Source of the DNA: Canibacter zhuwentaonis
Lineage (GTDB): Bacteria; Actinomycetota; Actinomycetes; Actinomycetales; Microbacteriaceae
Strand: one strand, 5' to 3'
Length of the DNA: 64,000 nt
Assembly: GCF_018531125.1 (NCBI RefSeq)
Contig: NZ_JAHDSY010000001.1
A program made the position numbers and the translations under genes. Numbering within the stretch: position 1 is the stretch's first letter; every line of letters starts with the position of its first letter. Below the pieces are notes generated by a model. That model ran no database searches, was not told where the DNA came from, and saw only the letters and a program-made list of their open reading frames with translations. This document shows positions 61,632 through 64,000 of this stretch, piece by piece.

Positions 61632-63047
61632 ATGAGCGAGGAAGTAATCCTTCCCGCCCTTGGCGAAAGCGTTACCGAGGGAACTGTCACACAGTGGCTA
61701 AAAAAGGTTGGTGACAAAGTAGCAGTTGATGAACCGCTGCTGGAGATTTCAACCGACAAAGTAGACACCGAGGTGCCCTCACCGGTTGCCGGTGTGCTAG
61801 AAGAAATTCTTGTTGCTGAGGATGAAACCGTTGAAGTTGGCGCTGTTCTAGCAAGAGTTGGTGACGGATCTAGCCAAAGCACTCGGGTAGAATCAGAACC
61901 CCGGGTCGTAGCTAGCGAAAGCACAGAGCCTGAGGAAACTGCTGCGGCGGATTCACAGGAAACCGCGCCAGAGCCTGCTTCTGAACCGAAACCCGCCCCA
62001 GAGCCTGAACCAAAACCAGCTCCTGCTCCAGCTCCAGAACCTGCCACAGCAAAGCAAGAGCCGCAAAACGCGCCGGCTGCAAGTGCTCCAGCAAGCCCCG
62101 CCAAGCCGTTTGCGTCACCGCATAGCGCAGCTCGGCTGAACGGTTACGTAACCCCCATTTCACGCAAGCTAGCTAACGAGCTAAACGTTGATCTCAGCAC
62201 GGTTAAAGGCACCGGAGTTGGCGGCAGAATCCGCAAAGAAGACATCAGAAAGGCAGCCGCTGCTCAGAGTTCTGCGCAAGGCATCGCTGGCACGGGTGTG
62301 GCATCAAAGCCTGAGGAGTTTAAAGTATCAGAGCTGCGCGGCACATCCCAAAAGATGAGCCGCCTGCGCAAAGTTGTTGCCGAGCGCGCTGTTGAGTCGC
62401 TGCAGAACACCGCCCAGCTAACCACAGTTGTGAAGGTTGATGTAACGCGGGTTGCTAAACTGCGCGCCGCTAAGAAGGATGAGTTCCTTACGAAAACCGG
62501 CAATAAGCTTTCGTTTATGCCGTTCTTTGCGCTCGCCGCAGTTGAAGCCCTGCAAACGTATCCGATTATCAACTCAACTGTAAAAGATGATGAGATTATC
62601 TATCCCGATAGCGAGAATCTAAGCATTGCTGTTGACAGTGAGCGCGGGCTACTAACTCCTGTTATCAGCGCTGCCGCCAGCAAGTCGATTGCCGAGCTGG
62701 CAGCGAGCATCGCGGATCTAGCGGATCGCACTCGCAACAATAAGCTAAAACCAGACGAACTTGTCGGAGGTACTTTCACCCTCACTAATACGGGGTCGCG
62801 CGGTGCGCTCTTTGACACGCCGCTCGTATTCCTACCGCAATCTGCGATTTTGGGAACCGGCGTTGTTGTAAAAGAACCCGGGGTTGTTGCAACACCTGAG
62901 GGTGACGTAATCGGCGTACGCTCTTATGTTTATCTTGCGCTCTCATATGATCACCGCACAATTGACGGCGCGGATGCGGCTCGATTCCTAACACAGGTTA
63001 AACAGCGCCTCGAAGCGGGCAATTTCGAGCCTAACCTTGGCATCTAA
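61632..63047 (+). CDS. sucB: 2-oxoacid dehydrogenase dihydrolipoyl acyltransferase (E2)
   Basis: The E2 core of the 2-oxoglutarate or pyruvate dehydrogenase complex. The 471-residue protein has one lipoyl domain (lipoylated K43 in LEISTDKVDTEVPSP), a Pro/Glu/Ala linker (about 95-155), an E3-binding domain (GYVTPISRKLANELNVDLSTVKG) and the catalytic domain with YDHRTIDGADAARFL near 439-453. Only one lipoyl domain is present where many actinobacteria have two or three. The substrate cannot be fixed from sequence. GGAG is upstream of the ATG. Confidence 0.93.
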   Translation: MSEEVILPALGESVTEGTVTQWLKKVGDKVAVDEPLLEISTDKVDTEVPSPVAGVLEEILVAEDETVEVGAVLARVGDGSSQSTRVESEPRVVASESTEPEETAAADSQETAPEPASEPKPAPEPEPKPAPAPAPEPATAKQEPQNAPAASAPASPAKPFASPHSAARLNGYVTPISRKLANELNVDLSTVKGTGVGGRIRKEDIRKAAAAQSSAQGIAGTGVASKPEEFKVSELRGTSQKMSRLRKVVAERAVESLQNTAQLTTVVKVDVTRVAKLRAAKKDEFLTKTGNKLSFMPFFALAAVEALQTYPIINSTVKDDEIIYPDSENLSIAVDSERGLLTPVISAAASKSIAELAASIADLADRTRNNKLKPDELVGGTFTLTNTGSRGALFDTPLVFLPQSAILGTGVVVKEPGVVATPEGDVIGVRSYVYLALSYDHRTIDGADAARFLTQVKQRLEAGNFEPNLGI

Positions 63048-63063
63048 CTAATCCTCACAAAAT

Positions 63064-63097
63064 AGTTGGTGGTGGCAAAACAGCACCGCCACCAACT
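63064..63097 (+). terminator. Terminator after the E2 gene
   Basis: Arms AGTTGGTGG (63064-63072) and CCACCAACT (63089-63097) pair perfectly and extend inward by three more pairs, one of them a wobble. The 3' arm is followed by GTTTTC. It ends the lpd-E2 transcript. Confidence 0.85.
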
Positions 63098-63185
63098 GTT
63101 TTCAACAATCGCTACTCCAGAAAGTTTTACACACCCCTGCTGCTCTGATTAAACTGCGAACCGTAAAAGGCTTAGTCTTTAGACC

Positions 63186-63623
63186 ATGCTGCACAAACTT
63201 TCCCCCCGTCGTATGCTGCACAACACCGCCCATCTTGCGTGGCTGATGCTCGCGCTTATCGAGGCACTAGAGCGCCCAAGCAGCACGCCCAGCGAATGCA
63301 TCCGCCTTAAAAAACGTGGTTTTCGCGTGCATGACACGGTTTTACACTTAAACACGCAACCGGAAACAAGCGCACACCACTCGCATGATGAAATGTGCCG
63401 GTTATTTAAGTTTTCAGCCGCAAGCCTAATGAGCCTGCTGAGCTACAACCCTGTTTCGCACGCGCTAATAACCGATTCTGTAACACAGAGTATTTTATTT
63501 CTCCGCCAAAACCCGGCGCATAAATCTTACATAGGATACAGCAATCACGATATTTTACGCGACGAAATACTGTTGCGCATAACACCCATTAAGCCATCCG
63601 AAATTATCGCCGTCGCGCTGTAA
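63186..63623 (+). CDS. Unknown 145-residue protein
   Basis: An ORF from ATG 63186 with no good ribosome site. I do not recognise its family. It has a weakly hydrophobic helix (HLAWLMLALIEAL), a His-rich middle (TSAHHSHDEM) and a C-terminal region (ITDSVTQSILFLRQNPAHKSYIGYSNHDILRDEILLRI) with regular alternation that looks like real protein. It sits after the E2 terminator and 38 bases before the DUF4191 gene, where lipB and lipA are found in related actinobacteria. It could also be a remnant or a spurious frame. Confidence 0.5.
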   Translation: MLHKLSPRRMLHNTAHLAWLMLALIEALERPSSTPSECIRLKKRGFRVHDTVLHLNTQPETSAHHSHDEMCRLFKFSAASLMSLLSYNPVSHALITDSVTQSILFLRQNPAHKSYIGYSNHDILRDEILLRITPIKPSEIIAVAL

Positions 63624-63661
63624 GGCAGAAGCTCTAAACTCTCCACGGTATTATTGTAGTT

Positions 63662-64000
63662 ATGGCAAAAAAAGACAGCACTAAGCGCTCCCCCGGGCGT
63701 ATTAAACAGATGATTCAGGTCTATAAAACGACCGCAGAATACGATAAAACTCTTCCGGTTAAACTCATAATAGCTTTTCTGCTACCCATTGCGCTAGCAG
63801 TGCTTGTTGCCGCGCTCCTTCCGGGCACAAATATCGCAGGCTGGATTCTGTGGCCAATAACCGGCGTGCTGCTCGGCATCCTGCTCGCAATGGTAATTCT
63901 CGGCAAACGCGCGGAGGCCATGGCTTACGCGCAAATAGAGGGTCAACCGGGAGCTGTTGGAGCGGTTCTTTCGGGCGGACTACGCCGTAGCTATCGCGGA
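63662..64000 (+). CDS. DUF4191 family membrane protein, cut by window edge
   Basis: The frame from ATG 63662 runs open to the end, 113 codons. It matches the actinobacterial DUF4191 family: RSPGRIKQMIQVYKTTAEYDKTLPVKLIIAFLLPIALAVLVAALLPG, then GWILWPITGVLLGILLAMVILGKRAEAMAYAQIEGQPGAVGAVLSGGLRR. Two membrane segments follow the basic opening. The rest of the protein lies outside the window. Function unknown. Confidence 0.9.
   Translation, partial: MAKKDSTKRSPGRIKQMIQVYKTTAEYDKTLPVKLIIAFLLPIALAVLVAALLPGTNIAGWILWPITGVLLGILLAMVILGKRAEAMAYAQIEGQPGAVGAVLSGGLRRSYRG

Overview
The window looks like a stretch of a compact actinobacterial chromosome. The gene order and many actinobacteria-only families (DUF3046, DUF3159, DUF3710, DUF3093, DUF4193, SepH, DUF4191, an actinobacterial SigA with a long basic tail) fit the Micrococcales, most likely a Microbacteriaceae or Tropheryma-like lineage. 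This is inferred from gene content and order, not from a search. Base composition is moderate rather than GC-rich. Genes are packed tightly, with many 0-8 base overlaps or gaps, GTG/TTG starts and convergent genes sharing stop codons, which suggests a streamlined genome. The housekeeping order is interrupted by AT-richer accessory islands, most of them decaying. || Layout. 1-5.0 kb: miaB (cut by the window edge), recX, recA, DUF3046, clgR, cinA, pgsA, all minus strand. 5.0-8.0 kb: ftsK. 8.1-9.7 kb: murJ-like flippase on plus. 9.7-15.8 kb: rnj, dfrA, thyA and the methionine importer metQ-metN-metI, with a terminator after metQ. 16-19 kb: AT-rich restriction-modification island of BcgI type, with an apparently intact specificity subunit and a nuclease-methylase gene broken by frameshifts and a stop codon. 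19-21 kb: a small membrane protein and an M16 peptidase. 21.06-22.66 kb: accessory module coding for a secreted 196-residue protein and a 68-residue membrane protein, tandemly duplicated with its promoter, operator and hairpin; in the second copy the secreted gene is reduced to a 30-codon remnant. 22.7-24.9 kb: pnp. 25.2-32.8 kb: an ilvD-ilvB-ilvN-ilvC-two membrane proteins-serA run for branched-chain amino acids and serine. 32.9-34.4 kb: small membrane protein and nhaA. 34.5-35.56 kb: lone broken phage major capsid gene beside tRNA-Lys(CTT). 35.6-39.1 kb: betaine/osmoprotectant ABC importer flanked by C-rich, G-poor tracts. 39.1-40.9 kb: ABC-F ATPase. 41.2-43.5 kb: very AT-rich, frameshifted type IIG restriction-modification gene resembling those of Firmicutes. 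43.6-51.2 kb: DUF3054, aconitase, DUF3159, DUF3710, dut, DUF3093, DUF4193, sepH. 51.2-58.8 kb: alkaline-phosphatase-family protein, type II topoisomerase A and B subunits (convergent), primary sigma factor. 59-64 kb: PAC2 protein, lipoamide dehydrogenase, E2 acyltransferase, an unknown 145-residue ORF where lipB/lipA might be expected, and the start of a DUF4191 gene. || How it works together: the core covers recombination (recA/recX), division and segregation (ftsK, sepH, topoisomerase subunits), envelope (pgsA, murJ), thymidylate and dUTP balance (thyA, dfrA, dut), RNA decay (rnj, pnp), transcription (sigA, clgR) and the TCA/2-oxoacid system (acnA, lpd, E2). The most distinctive accessory feature is the duplicated secreted-protein/small-membrane-protein module at 21.06-22.66 kb. 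Its two paralogous hairpins keep pairing through compensating base changes, and each promoter has an inverted repeat just downstream of its -10 box.
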